Shown: positions 1 through 10,634, numbered from the stretch's first letter. The stretch is 17,500 bases of DNA from Stramonita haemastoma (GCA_030674155.1 CM060318.1:77080180-77097679); one strand, 5' to 3'. Made by a program: numbers and translations. The notes: generated by a model not told the origin, from the sequence alone.

Positions 1-302
1 TGTTTAGCTTGGGTCAGCTCTCAGTATAATCATACATGGCTCCGATCCATAAGTGCTGTCGTGATTGCCAGTGGTATTAAGAGTGTAAATACACTTGTTG
101 TAGTCATGTATTGCTTTAGATTTCAAAGCATTCTCCCCTGGTCTCTCTACAGTAAGAAACAAACACAAACAAAAAATGTACCCACTCTTTAGGATGACGT
201 AGATGGAGTAAAAACGCATGTACACTGGTGGTGTGTTTTGACATCATCTCTGAAGACTCAATATGGTAATTTATATCTTTTTCAGCTGGCTTTATTCCAA
301 AG

Positions 303-770
303 CTATTCAGGGTTGCTGATGCAAATCTCTCTCCTCCACTCACACATCTCTGCGTCTCCTGGTTGGACACCTCACTCTATAAATTGATGCCTTCCATCAC
401 ACAGTCTGTCCATCTGATCTTTGCTTGGTCCTCCTCTCCCTCTTGTTCTGACAATTCTTCATGGTCATCACTGTCTTGCCGACATACCAGTCATTTCTCC
501 TCCAAGCATGTTCAAACCAGCGTGACGTTAAGGTCTTCTGTTCTCATGTCTCTCCTCACTTCATTTCACACTCTGTCTGCCAGTCACTCCCTTGGACCTT
601 CGAGGCATTTTCATTTCAGCCGCTTTTTTTTTTTTTAACAATCCTTTTGTGAGGGCAACTTCTCCACACCATAAAGCATTGCTGGTCTTACAAGAACAAC
701 AGTCTTGGTCCCTTTTCCTTTCAGTAGATCGCTCCAGTTGTTTTTTTTCCAGCTGGTCTAGCCTACTGTT
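303..770 (-). mobile_element. Decayed LINE: C-terminal end of a reverse-transcriptase ORF
   Basis: Read on the minus strand, fragments of the conserved tail of a non-LTR (LINE-type) reverse transcriptase appear in the right order but in different frames. VRPAMLYGVEK is at about 691-659, AEMKM at about 613-599, RWFEHAWRRND at about 525-493, DCVMEGIN at about 408-385, and CEWRREICISNPE ends at a TAG at 303-305. The RPAMLYG block followed by a tryptophan-rich tail is typical of the thumb and C-terminal part of RTs in elements that also carry an endonuclease. Frame changes, internal stops and an A-tract insertion (601-627 region) show it is dead. It is 5' truncated, as is usual for LINE copies. 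I do not assign the clade. Known: the family motif. Inferred: a non-functional insertion. Confidence 0.68.
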
Positions 771-942
771 ATCCTTCTTACCACTTCTCTTTCTGCCCCT
801 CCGTCTATCTACCTGAGCTGTTGGGCCCCGGTACTTGAATGGGGTCATTTTATATGGTGGAAATAAAATAAAATGGTTGCATTTGAAAACTACCTCACTG
901 ATTGACATCTAGCAGGATTTTTGATTTTGTGTATATAAGCGA

Positions 943-943
<1 letters not shown>

Positions 944-1016
<73 letters not shown>

Positions 1017-1140
1017 TTGTGTGTGTGTGTGTGTGCGCGCGCGCATTGGTGTGTGTGTATGTGTGTGTTTGTGTGTGTGTGCGTGCGTGCATTTGTGTGT
1101 GTGCGTGCATGTGTGTGCATGTGCGTGTGTGTGCGCGCAT
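944..1140. repeat. (TG)n microsatellite, pure then interrupted
   Basis: Bases 944-1012 are an uninterrupted TG run. Bases 1013-1140 continue as TG mixed with CG and CA steps (GTGCGCGCGC, GCGTGCGTGC), still strictly alternating purine and pyrimidine over long stretches. All open frames here (poly Cys-Val or His-Thr) are artefacts of the repeat. Alternating CG/TG tracts of this kind can adopt Z-DNA. Confidence 0.95.
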
Positions 1141-1639
1141 TTTGAACCAATCACCTCATCTACTGTCACCTTCTGATGAATGACCAGTCTAGTATACATC
1201 AAGGTAATCATGGTCATTGGGCATGCAGACACAAAATATTTCTATATTCATACACGTTTAAGTAAATACGTGCATTCACAGTGAACAGAAAAGAACATAT
1301 CAGAATCACCCCAGCACATGGAAAACAAAAGACGAACTGAAAGCAAATATGTTTATTTGATAGGCTTCCACAGAAGCAAACATGCTGATCTGATAGATTT
1401 CCATAGCAGCAAACATGTTTCTTTGATAAATTTCCAAATCAGCAAAAATCCAGTCACATATATATATATATATACTTTTGACCAAAAATTAAAGCAAATA
1501 ATTTTTTTTTCTATATGGGCAAGGGAAGGCTTGTGTAATGAAGCACAAAAACAGGTGTGGCAATGTGCAAACCACAAAAAAAAGGTGAAAGGGGGGGGGG
1601 GGGGGGAGGGGAAGAGGAGTGCATGTTGGCTGGCTGTAT
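1141..1639. other. Non-coding stretch, no gene seen
   Basis: This is AT-rich sequence with no exon-like open frame. It contains a short imperfect reiteration of 'agcaaacatg...tttgat' about 1370-1430, a (TA)n run at about 1457-1472, and a G homopolymer at 1591-1606. The open frames spanning it on both strands have no recognisable protein features. Confidence 0.6.
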
Positions 1640-1800
1640 GGGTAGGAAATTCAGTGTTTGATCCTAGGATCATAGGCTTGAACCTCACCCAGGGTAGCTA
1701 GGGTGGGTGAAGACTTTTTCTGCATAGTCCATATTTGTCAAGACCTCAATCCTCTTACAGTTCTTTACATGAGACGTCATACCGAACTGCCATCTGGCCA
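1640..1800 (+). mobile_element. Possible diverged tRNA-derived SINE fragment
   Basis: The stretch has a weak B-box-like string (ggcttgaacctc, about 1675-1686). A 'caccca-ggGTagctagGGTGGGTgaaga-ttttt-tctg' body follows, then 'atttgtcaagacct'. That order resembles a SINE family I recall from marine gastropods, in which a tRNA-like head is followed by a GGTGGGTAAA...GATTTTTCCGAT body. Divergence is high and no tail or target-site duplication is evident. It could equally be unique sequence. Confidence 0.3.
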
Positions 1801-2014
1801 AGAAGCAAAAGAAAAGATGAAAACAGATTTTTCAATAGGTTTCTAGTGATAAGTTCCCTTTGCAAGTAATACTGAGCAGGCTTGATGAAAAGTTACTTTC
1901 TTTGGAGACCTTTCTGTCCTGATCGATTCTGTGGAAAAATCACTGTTCTCTTTGGAACTTTCACAACCAAGGTGAAAAAAAAAAAAAAGCAAACCCCCGC
2001 CGTATAAAGCCTTT

Positions 2015-2018
<4 letters not shown>

Positions 2019-2092
<74 letters not shown>

Positions 2093-2093
2093 G

Positions 2094-2147
<54 letters not shown>
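2019..2147. repeat. (TG)n microsatellite
   Basis: A nearly pure TG dinucleotide run of about 129 bp with one interruption (TTGTTG) at about 2090-2096. The A-rich stretch at about 1975-1988 lies just upstream. Confidence 0.95.
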
Positions 2148-2149
<2 letters not shown>

Positions 2150-5085
2150 CCCTCACAGCTTTAAGTTTTGATGGCCTCCATAAGTCTGCTGGTGCTGTAC
2201 AGTGTTCATCACACTCAATATATTGCATGCTGTTGATGGCTCCATGATCTTTGGGGTCTGGGGTTTTCCTCGTTAACAGTGAGTAAGCAAGGAAACTCAC
2301 AGCGGCATTGGAAATCAGGCAGAGTGTGCGACCTTTGAAGAAAAAGTCCGAACATTAGCTTCCAAACTTAACTGGTGAAACGCTCGTTCTACTTGAGGAA
2401 AAAACCGATCTTTAAAGCTTTTACTGACTAACCGAATTCATCACACCACTTGGAAAAGACCTTAGCTTAGGAACAAAAGCTAGTGGACTCGCTAAACCAG
2501 TTGACACATGCAGACAGAAATTTTAACACTACATATTGTATTGTTTCTGCTGATAAGGATATTACACATGCAATTCCATAGAACAGATGCTGATAATCAG
2601 AATAACTCACAGTTCATGCCTTAATGATAAACGAATTTGGTAAACCAATTAAATAAAATAAAGATTATATACATAGCAACAACAGCGTTGAAAATTTTTA
2701 ACTACACAGTGGTTAAAGCTAGATCGGTCTCTGCGTTTTTATCTGAAACAGACATAGGTTAAAGCTAGTATGCGTTTATGTGTTTTTATCTCGTCCACTC
2801 CTTTTTCTCATCAATGGTGGATACTAGCTGTGTGCACTGCTGTGTAACCTGCAAGCCACTCACATGAAGTATGGCGTAAGCATGCATGCACAAGCAGGAT
2901 GGACTCAGGCACAGGCAGGTTTGCAATCAAATTAACCTTGTCTTCTGTGTCACAGTTTTTTTTAAGCTTTGTTGTGGATATATGTCAGCGTCAGTAGGGC
3001 AGATTTACTTTTTGAGCAGTTCAGCAAAGGTAAAAATCCTTTAACAATACTCTGGTTGTACAGGTAAAGAAAAACATGCCTGATCAGTGTAACAAGCAAA
3101 GCACCATACATTCCAATTTGGAGAACTATAAATTATACATGACCAGAACATGCTCAATAAAACTGAAAGTATCACTGGCAACGTTCAACGTATTGCCTTC
3201 ATGGCAGTGCAGTGTTGTCAGACAGATTTTCCCCACTCACCCATCCTCCTCCTCCTCTCCTCCTCCTCTACCCTCCCAAATAATCAACTTTTTAGCAGGT
3301 ATCAATCAGCCAAATGATATAAAGGAATGTCAAGGTCAAACTAGACTAAGCAGCGGGAAAATTCATCAAAATTTCAAAGATCAATATAATAAAAATTAAA
3401 AAATCCTCTGCAACCAGTTACCTAAAAAATCAACATGCTAATATGGCACCGGGATTGATTTAAACATTATTCAGCCAATGGGTTTAAAAACAAAAAAATA
3501 TGAATTCACAAGGGATGTGTAGTACCAGAACCCCAAATAATGAGGGTTTGTAATTCAAAAACGCAACATAAAAAAAACCTCCCGCAAAATTACAGCTTAC
3601 AGAACCATCTCCAGTACTTGATTCAGAAATCTTTTGATTCAAAAGTTGAGCGTTACATGTCGGGTAGGTATACATACTGCGCTTACAGTCAGCATTTTTC
3701 ACAGCTCCATGTGCCAATAGCCTTGACCAAAGCCACGACTGGACATGTTGGACTGACCTGTTCAGGAAGCAAGGACAGCAAAGTGAAAAAACAAAAACAG
3801 TTGCCAGAGTATCCCTTTTTCTCAGCGTCTTTCCTCAGAAGTTCACAGCCGAGGGGGACTGAAAAGTCATCCATGTTTTTCTTCTCTTGTCTCACTGCAC
3901 AAGGGTGGACAGATGGTGTTTCTGATTCTATTTACCTTTGTCACCAAAGTCAAGAGTGTGGCGACCCTAATAGTGAGTAAAAAACTATCGCATGCGCAAA
4001 TTCTCACCATTAGAGTTCTAGCCAAGGAACGAGGGGGGGATACCTTTGGAAAAAAAAAGTTAATATTTCCTTCAAAACATTTCCAGCTAAATTTTTTTTG
4101 TTTATCTATTACTCACTACAACCAAAAGAAGTGCAGTAATAAACAGGTTAAGAAACAAAAGATAAAAAACTAAACAGTAAAAAACACAACAGATATAAGA
4201 AAGACCATGTGAAAGAACAAAACAAAAGAGCTTTTCCAAAAAATGTATCTTCTGTTACAAAACAGCAAACAAAGATACTGCATCAGACGGCTTTTGAAAC
4301 AGGGCAGTCACTCTCTGGGGCCGGTGTGATAAAAGTGCAGTCACGCCACTGTTAGTGGACTTTTCCTTGTGCTACAGACCAGAAGTTGTGATCCCCCAAA
4401 TAACAGAAATTTACCTTTCATGTCACAGGATCCTCAATCTAGATGGCAAACTTAACTAAGCAACTGGAGTTTTTTGATCAATCTTAAGTCACTTAGTCTT
4501 AAGTCTTAAGCCACTTCCAATGAACTCTTTTCTTCTTCATCGTCAAACGCTCAGACAGCAACTGTCCGTCATTTGAGTGAAAATATGTTGCATTGCCAGT
4601 AAGCAGCTGACAAGTCAGGCCCAGCACATCCAACTTCGGTGTGAGCTTTTTCTCCATGTCAACATGCTTTCACTGTGTTATAAAACAGCAATGGGAGGTC
4701 GTCTTAACCATGTGGTGATAGGGATCTGTCTTTTTGCACTGCTACTCATCTTCAGGTGGAGAAATTTTCTACTCATAATAATGTTTTTTAGTTTGAAGAG
4801 AATCAGCCGCAAAGGACAGCCTATATAAATGGAAACATTATTCCATTCATGCTTCACTCATTCAACCCTGAGCCAAGCCTGGTCTTGGTCTGAGCAGCTC
4901 TTGAGCTAGGGACCCACCCGTTGTTGTTTTTACGATTATATTTATGTCGCAACAACAACAATCATTCATTTTATCTTATTATTTTGGAAATGTTGTCATC
5001 AGTGAAGAAAGACAACATTCAGGGAAGAGCATCACTATGATCATACATCAAGAGGGTGAATTAACCGCAGTTAGATTGTTTCAAT
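2148..5085. other. Long stretch without a recognisable gene
   Basis: About 2.9 kb of AT-rich sequence. The longest open frames (for example 3076-3399 +, 3540-3980 +, 4577-4828 +) show no domain, and I could not pair them with convincing splice sites. A small imperfect tandem duplication is present at about 2711-2800, where 'ggttaaagctag' and 'gtttttatct' recur at a 46-bp offset. No tRNA, rRNA or clear transposon ends were found. It may be intergenic, or intron or UTR of a gene I cannot see. Confidence 0.5.
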
Positions 5086-5366
5086 GGGGACGGAATAGCT
5101 CAGTGGTCAGAGTGCTCGCTCTGCCCCTGCCAATGTTAAGCAGCATCATAGCATGGTTACCAAGTGGATGGGTGACCATTTGCATGCCTTGGCTTCAGTA
5201 CAGTCCCCCAAATTCACCCAGCTGTAAATGGGTACCTATCCTCTTGAGGGTCAGGGAAGGTAAAACAGTGAGGGAGAGGAGATGGGCGCTGCCCTCAACA
5301 TACTGGCTCCTAGAGAAGCTGAGGTCTCTGACCCTCGCTCCCCCCCCCCCCCCCCCCCCCCCCCCA
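5086..5366 (+). mobile_element. SINE with composite tRNA-like / 5S rRNA-like head
   Basis: The element starts near 'ggggacggaatagctcagtgg'. Bases 5096-5113 (TAGCTCAGTGGTCAGAG) match the tRNA A box (Pol III promoter) almost perfectly. No tRNA B box follows. Instead, 5135-5178 (GTTAAGCAGC ... GGTTACCAAGTGGATGGGTGACC) matches the internal control region of 5S rRNA: box A-like TTAAGCAG, then the GGTTA..A.TTGGATGGGTGACC box C. A body follows with 'ctgtaaatgggtacc' and 'gagaggagatgggcgctgccctca', and the copy ends in a C homopolymer at 5340-5365. A second, 5' fragment of the same family is at 13474-13570 on the other strand, which supports a dispersed repeat. The long plus-strand ORF through it (4944-5378) is incidental. 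Confidence 0.75.
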
Positions 5367-5676
5367 ACGACCACATAGGTATGGGACACCTTTACTTTTT
5401 TTAAAGATTATTTCACTGAGCGTGCTTTTGGTGGACAATGCTACTCAGCTCAGACAGTGACAGTCCTACAACTGTGACTGTCTCCCATCAAACAGGCCCC
5501 GCATCACAGACTGACTGACTGACAGTCTTTATCACCGGTACAACATGGAACATCAGCTTTAGAACCACTCTGCATAACAAAACACTGTGGATACAGAATT
5601 CTTGTTTATAGAGCCTGATGAACATCTCACTTCAAAATGCTATCACGATCTTCTTATGCTTTTTTAAAAAATGTCT

Positions 5677-5729
5677 TTGTTTGTTTGTTTGTTTGAGTGT
5701 GTGTGTGTGTTGTGTGTGTGTGTGTGTGT

Positions 5730-5809
<80 letters not shown>

Positions 5810-5918
5810 GTTTGTGTGTGTGTGTGTGTGTTGTGTGTGTGTGTGCATAATGCAGAAGACATGACCTATCTTTTGACAAACACACACACACACAATATTA
5901 TATATATATATATATATC
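5677..5918. repeat. Compound microsatellite: (TTTG)n(TG)n ... (CA)n(TA)n
   Basis: TTTG/GTTT units at about 5677-5694 lead into an interrupted TG run to 5845. After 30 bp of unique sequence a short CA run (about 5879-5894) and a TA run (5895-5917) follow. The TG and CA parts are complementary and could fold back in single-stranded form. Confidence 0.9.
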
Positions 5919-6672
5919 CGTGTGCATGTGTGCACATATGCATGTACATGCCCGCATGCTCCAACAACCTTGTACTCGTGTCAACACCTCATTAACCGTT
6001 GTGTGTCCATGCCTATACATGGACCAGTGTGAAAAGTAGACAAAACTTTCATCCACTTCAGCAATTCCCTTTATCACAAACGTTTTGTATAAATGTCACC
6101 ACATTTTGCGTCTTTCAAGCTTTCTGTCTTTTTTTTTCTTTCTTTTAAGGCTCAATTTTTACCATCAGAGAAATATAAGTGAAGCCATCAAAACAATACA
6201 CTTATGCATATTGTCTTTTCAACTCCACTCCATATTCCTCGTCCTCCTTCTCTTCAAAGAAATCAGCCTCCTTCCTTTCAAGATAATATTTACACCCTGT
6301 CTACTTTTTATCTTTTGTTAAAAAGAAAACAGAAAAAAGACCCCCTCCCCCCCCCCCCCTCTCCTGACAAACCTACAAAGCATGAGCCAAAAAATACAAT
6401 CCATCAGTCTACAAATGGCCAGTCAAAATACCATCTTCTATTCTATAAAAAAAAAAAAAAGATAAGTGCCACTGAAGTTTGTGTGCAAGGTTGGTGTTTT
6501 ACATCCTGCCTGATGAAGACTGTGATTCTGACCAGCAACAAAACTGACCGCAACACTGATTGCAACATGGCAGCAAAAACAAAAAAACCCCACCTGGCAG
6601 TATGGTGGTATTACAATCGCCTTTCTGCAAGCAGTAAAATAACAAGGGAAAAAAACCTTTAACTCTACCTTT
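5919..6672. other. Non-coding stretch, no gene seen
   Basis: T-rich and then A-rich sequence with a C homopolymer (6341-6359, one T interruption) and A/T runs (about 6128-6137, 6447-6460). The open frames here lack recognisable domains or exon-like boundaries. Confidence 0.55.
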
Positions 6673-6808
6673 CTAGTGTATGTTTGCAAGGAAAATCTCC
6701 TTATCTAGTGTTTGTAATGCAAGGAAAATTTTTTTCTATCTAGTGATTGTATGCAAGGAAAAATCTCCCTATCTTGTGTTTGAAATGTGAGGAAAAATCT
6801 CCCTATAT
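6673..6808. repeat. Minisatellite, four diverged copies of a ~33-bp unit
   Basis: Units begin at about 6673, 6705, 6740 and 6773. Each reads roughly CTAGTGTTTGTAATGCAAGG followed by AAAAATCTCCCTAT. Copies differ by substitutions and by length of the A and T runs, so the array is old. No coding signal. Confidence 0.8.
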
Positions 6809-7422
6809 ATGGGTGTACATAGCAATAAAAACTTTGTACATTTTTTCTGAAACAATTACCTGATTTTTTGGCAACCAATAAAAACAAAGAAAGCAAGCTT
6901 TTTCAAAGTAGAATGATCTCATATACTACTCCTTAAAAAAAAAGCTAACTGTAAATAAAAAACCAACACACAAAATAAAGCAATAACAACAAAAGCCCTT
7001 TCTATTTCATTTTATGCCGGCTTACAGCCCTACTGGCCACGAAAACCATGTCACCTCATTCAGTTTCAGTGGGTCCAATAGCATTCTATAAAAAAAAAAA
7101 AGCCAAACACTAAGCAAAATATCACAAACATAACACAAAAACCTTACACATACATAACAGATAAGCAAAAAACTATAAAATAGATGATTCAATCTCAAAC
7201 CGTTTCATGGTTGTGCATAGCTCGTTTTCATCCAAACCCTGCATTTTACAATACAATTCATGTCTCTTCAATTATGCCAGTAACAAAATACAAAAATTAC
7301 ATGTCTCATTCATGAACATGACACTCTCCCAAGACAGCATTGTCAAGAGACGCAGAATATACAGGAATCAAACAAACCTGACACCTAAGTTTCACAAGAA
7401 AATGATTTTGTACAATGCTGTT
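6809..7422. other. Non-coding stretch, no gene seen
   Basis: A-rich sequence with several A runs (for example about 6936-6945 and 7090-7101) and no supported exon, RNA gene or transposon end. Confidence 0.55.
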
Positions 7423-7800
7423 GCAAACATTACATCAAGAAGGCTCAAAGAGCCACAGTCACCGCAAACTTCCTGTTTCATATGAAGCATAATTATAGAC
7501 TAATGCAATCAATACATGGTTAACCCAGACATAGTTAAGTCAAGCAAACTTTAAGAGCCACAATCAGTGCATACTCCTTCTTTTATATCAAGCCTACTTA
7601 CAGATCAGTGGAATCAGTACATAATTACTGCAAACATTAAGTCATGCAAACTCACAGAGCCACAATCAGTACATACTCCTGTTTTCATATTAAGCCTACT
7701 TACAGATCAGTAGAATCAGTACATAATTACTGCAAACATTAAGTCAAGCAAACTCACAAAGCCACAAACCCCTTACTTCATATCAAACATGATCACTCAC
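7423..7800. repeat. Tandem array, about 3.7 copies of a ~102-bp unit
   Basis: Units start at about 7423, 7527, 7630 and 7732 (lengths near 104, 103 and 102, last one partial). Shared blocks in order are GCAAACATTAAGTCAAGCAA, AGAGCCACAATCAGT.CATAC, TCATAT.AAGCCTACTTACAG and AATCAGTACATAATTACT. The two central copies are the most alike and the outer copies are more diverged, which is usual for unequal exchange. No long frame is shared between units, so it is not a protein repeat. Confidence 0.85.
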
Positions 7801-8436
7801 TAATGGAACAAATTTTTGTTTGGGGTTTGTTTGTTTTTTTAAAGCATGGGAATTCCTTTCATTTTCAAAATACAATGTCTGTTCTACAATTCTATTTAAA
7901 GTACAACTGCATTTCTTTATTGAAAAATCACTTCAAACGAGTCCAAACAGCTTAATGACAATTCAGTTGCTTTAAAGCACCTTCCATTATCCAAAATGAG
8001 CGATTAAAAATGACAAAGATTCACCTACATACTCTGAACAATAAACAAGCCAAACTTATCAACATAACTACCAAACTTCAACTTAACAGTGGTAGAAAAA
8101 TCAACATAAAATAACACACCTATACTTGTAACCAAGTTTCCAGTTCAATACCAGCCCTCAGTAGGAAGGTATGGACAAGTCTCTCTGAGACTACCAAGAC
8201 TACACAAACTGAATTAAAAAAAAACACCCCAAATCACTCTCCTACGCCACTTCACAAAAAACAACAACAACAAAAAACCAAACAGCCAGCCCAACAACAG
8301 CAATAACAACAACAAAAACTGACATGACAACAAAACTTAAGAGGAATCTCAATACAAATACTCCTGCATCAAAGTATTTTCTTTGTTGATATTTTAAACA
8401 GAATAGCAGTCATATATACAAAACCTATTACCACTT
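7801..8436. other. Non-coding stretch with a candidate polyadenylation signal
   Basis: A-rich on the plus strand. Read on the minus strand it holds an AATAAA at 7921-7916, listed separately. CAA-rich stretches lie at about 8255-8325. No exon found. Confidence 0.5.
7916..7921 (-). terminator. Candidate poly(A) signal AATAAA
   Basis: A canonical AATAAA on the minus strand, about 2.2 kb past the stop codon of the HELZ2-like gene. It is one of two candidates for that transcript's 3' end. AATAAA is common in AT-rich DNA, so support is weak without transcript data. Confidence 0.2.
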
Positions 8437-8491
8437 AAAAAAAAAAAAAAAGGTGTGTGTGTGTGTGTGTGTGTGTGTTGGGGGGGGGGGG
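8437..8491. repeat. Compound simple repeat A-run / (TG)n / G-run
   Basis: An A run (8437-8451) is followed directly by TG repeats (8453-8479) and a G homopolymer (8480-8491). Confidence 0.9.
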
Positions 8492-9167
8492 TTAATGGTC
8501 GTATAATAGTAGTGGACCAAACTATTTCAGAACAACACTTGCATTTATCATCACGCTGACCCTAAGTAATCCAACAATCAGTACACAACTAATGGGAGTA
8601 ACAGCAACTCCAGCATGAGACATGATCAGTAAGCGTCAAAATATTGTAGTAATACTTCAACTTTTCATTTTTTTCACAGACATGATACTATCAAACAAAA
8701 TTGGCACACACACAACCAACAAAAAAAAGCAGTAAATGGCTGTACACTATGGCAACGTTTCAAATTTCTGGTAAATCATGAAAAGATGAAGCATGCTATT
8801 TCACAAAACTCACAATGAGGCCAGACAAAAAGCATGGAAACAAACTGAGCAACAAGCGTGTCTTCCCTTCTCCCAAACTCCGTGAGAAGTCCTTTGGCCA
8901 CTGCACTGAACTCTCTTGAGCAAACTGAACTTGGCGGAGCCCATCCCTTTCCAGATTGCAGTGTGCATGCTGGGTATGTTTTTGTTATCAAAGCTACCAC
9001 CGGCCTTAGCTGGCCCACTCTTCTATGAAAAGTGGTTAAGTTTTTTTTAACATGTGCGCATGATGTGGCAAACATGGCGACGGGGATCAAGATCCCAGAG
9101 GAGCTGAACAGACCTGAATGTAAGGCACTGACTGTAAAACACACCCCTCTGACTGGACAGACAGCAG
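8492..9167. other. Non-coding stretch, slightly higher GC, no gene identified
   Basis: Bases of about 8850-9165 are richer in GC than their surroundings and open on both strands, but the translations (for example the plus frame beginning near 9032) are not recognisable and merge into the GA repeat. If transcribed, this may be part of the 3' untranslated region of the minus-strand gene. Confidence 0.4.
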
Positions 9168-9335
<168 letters not shown>

Positions 9336-10131
9336 TACAACAAAGCAAGCAACTTTTAAAACAGAAAAGACCAAAGAACAATACAACAACTGCAAGTTAC
9401 ACATTCTTAACTTATCGTTACACTGATATAGATACACACGAGTCCTGTATTCACATAAAAAGTAATGATAAACCAAAAAACACTCTTTTAATTCAAAAGG
9501 TAAGTTATTCAAATTATACAACAACCAATTTCCAACAACACCTTACTGGATCAAGCAATCTAAGTGAATCTATAAGCCTTTTTGGTGTGGGGGAGGGTGG
9601 GTGGTGGGGGTTCAGAGATATAGGACCTGCAAGCAAAGACTACCCCAAAATCTCCGCAAGAAACTGATTCCGATGATTTCCTCTTCAAAGGACCAGTGTT
9701 TAAAGCAAGCACTCAACAACAATCTTTATCAAAATAACAAATGGATTAAGCTATTCACCCAACTTGAAGGATTTTTACGGCAGAACCAAATTTGAGTTGA
9801 CCCTGATCTAGATGAGCATGCTGGGTAAACTGATCAAACGTACACCTTGCACATCACAATAAAAAATCATAACAAATACAGCATATGTGTAAGATCAAAG
9901 GATCAAAATGAAATCTTTCACTATGTCAACAACAACAACAACAAAGACAGCAACTAAAAATGGATGAAGATACAATAAAGAAAAAGTCAAGTCCAGCAAG
10001 GACATTTTACAGAGACAAAACTGTACACACCCAAAAAACTTGGGATGTGCTAACAAATCTGGGCTGATCGATGTCCACAGAGAAAGGAAGGGTGAGGGAA
10101 GGGGGCGACAACCAGTAGAAGGGAGACTACC
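9336..10131 (-). other. Probable 3' UTR of the HELZ2-like gene
   Basis: This lies directly downstream (in the gene's direction) of the stop codon at 10134-10132. No open frame of interest is seen on either strand. A variant poly(A) signal (ATTAAA at 9492-9487) occurs about 640 nt after the stop. The extent of the UTR is inference from position only. Confidence 0.4.
9487..9492 (-). terminator. Candidate poly(A) signal ATTAAA
   Basis: The second commonest animal poly(A) hexamer, on the minus strand about 640 nt beyond the stop codon of the terminal exon, followed by T-rich sequence in transcript sense. Plausible, but unproven. Confidence 0.25.
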
Positions 10132-10244
10132 TCACAGGGACAAGGCGTGGATGAAGTGGTCTGCCCCTACCACAGCTTTGTGCTGGTGGAAATGATCCAG
10201 CAGACACCGCCACACACTGTGGCTCTCCAGCAAATACCTGTTGC
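10132..10244 (-). CDS. HELZ2: HELZ2-like helicase, terminal coding exon
   Basis: This exon encodes the last 36 residues and the TGA stop (10134-10132). It opens after ACACAG with GC, which completes a phase-1 Gly codon left by the 13632-13799 exon. The peptide starts G-N-R-Y-L-L-E and continues S-H-S-V-W-R-C-L-L-D-H-F. HELZ2-type and related UPF1-like helicases have the same 'GN..LL......W..LL' segment right after motif VI: the end of the last beta strand of RecA lobe 2 and the closing helix. The chain then ends, as expected when helicase 2 is the C-terminal domain of HELZ2. The exon lies 3.4 kb from its predecessor, so it is easily missed; phase agreement plus the motif is the case for it. 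Its acceptor is unusual in lacking a normal pyrimidine tract (see findings). Confidence 0.85.
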
Positions 10245-10248
10245 CTGT

Positions 10249-10281
<33 letters not shown>
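10245..10281 (-). promoter_or_regulatory. UG-repeat 3' splice site of the terminal exon
   Basis: In transcript sense the exon is preceded by about 15 UG dinucleotides and then UACACAG. There is no C/U-rich tract in the last 30 nt. UG repeats are the classic binding site of TDP-43 family proteins, which lower exon inclusion at the CFTR exon 9 acceptor of similar build. Seen: the tract. Inferred: a weak or regulated acceptor. Confidence 0.6.
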
Positions 10282-10283
<2 letters not shown>

Positions 10284-10407
10284 TATGCATGCACGCACGC
10301 ACACGCACACACACATGGCTTGATGAAAAAAAGGCTCGAAGGCTTGATGAAAAAAAGCAATGTTTTGCTTACTCAATGTACCATCTGTAAATAAAAATTT
10401 GACTTTG

Positions 10408-10538
10408 ACACACAGACACACACACATACGCACGCGCCACGCACACACATGCATGCGCTCATGCACACACACACACACAGGCGCGCGCACGCGCACACAC
10501 ACATGTGCACACACACACATGCACACACACATGCGCGT

Positions 10539-10618
<80 letters not shown>

Positions 10619-10634
10619 CACATACACACACACA
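10408..10634. repeat. (CA)n microsatellite with CG-rich interrupted part
   Basis: Bases 10408-10539 are CA repeats broken by CG and TG steps (GCGCGCGCACGCGC, ATGCGCGTGC). Bases 10540-10616 are pure AC, followed by a short AC tail to 10634. On the gene strand it reads as UG. The CG-bearing part is a good alternating purine-pyrimidine (Z-DNA-prone) tract. Confidence 0.95.

Noticed and set aside
902..1232. Overlapping open frames rich in Cys-Val or His-Thr over TG/CA runs (also at 2013-2300, 5618-5995, 10360-10674, 11295-12192 and 15114-15727)
   Set aside because: They are what any long dinucleotide repeat yields in all frames. No start context, splice sites or non-repeat domain supports them.
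1318..1701. 127-residue plus-strand ORF
   Set aside because: It crosses a TA run, an A run and a G homopolymer and has no domain features.
4577..4828. Small hydrophobic ORF of 83 residues as a membrane protein
   Set aside because: It has a leucine- and phenylalanine-rich middle, but AT-rich DNA often gives this. There is no family match, no splice context and no conserved pattern.
5091..5180. A tRNA gene or a 5S rRNA gene
   Set aside because: There is only a tRNA A box and no B box, anticodon arm or acceptor pairing. Only part of 5S is present, and a second fused copy exists, so a SINE head explains it.
4944..5378. 144-residue plus-strand frame ending in a proline run
   Set aside because: It is produced by a SINE (5086-5366) and its C homopolymer; the translation is not protein-like.
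10132..10314. A separate 60-residue protein starting with a Cys-Val run
   Set aside because: The run is the intronic TG tract read as codons; only the part from 10244 down is coding, as the terminal helicase exon.
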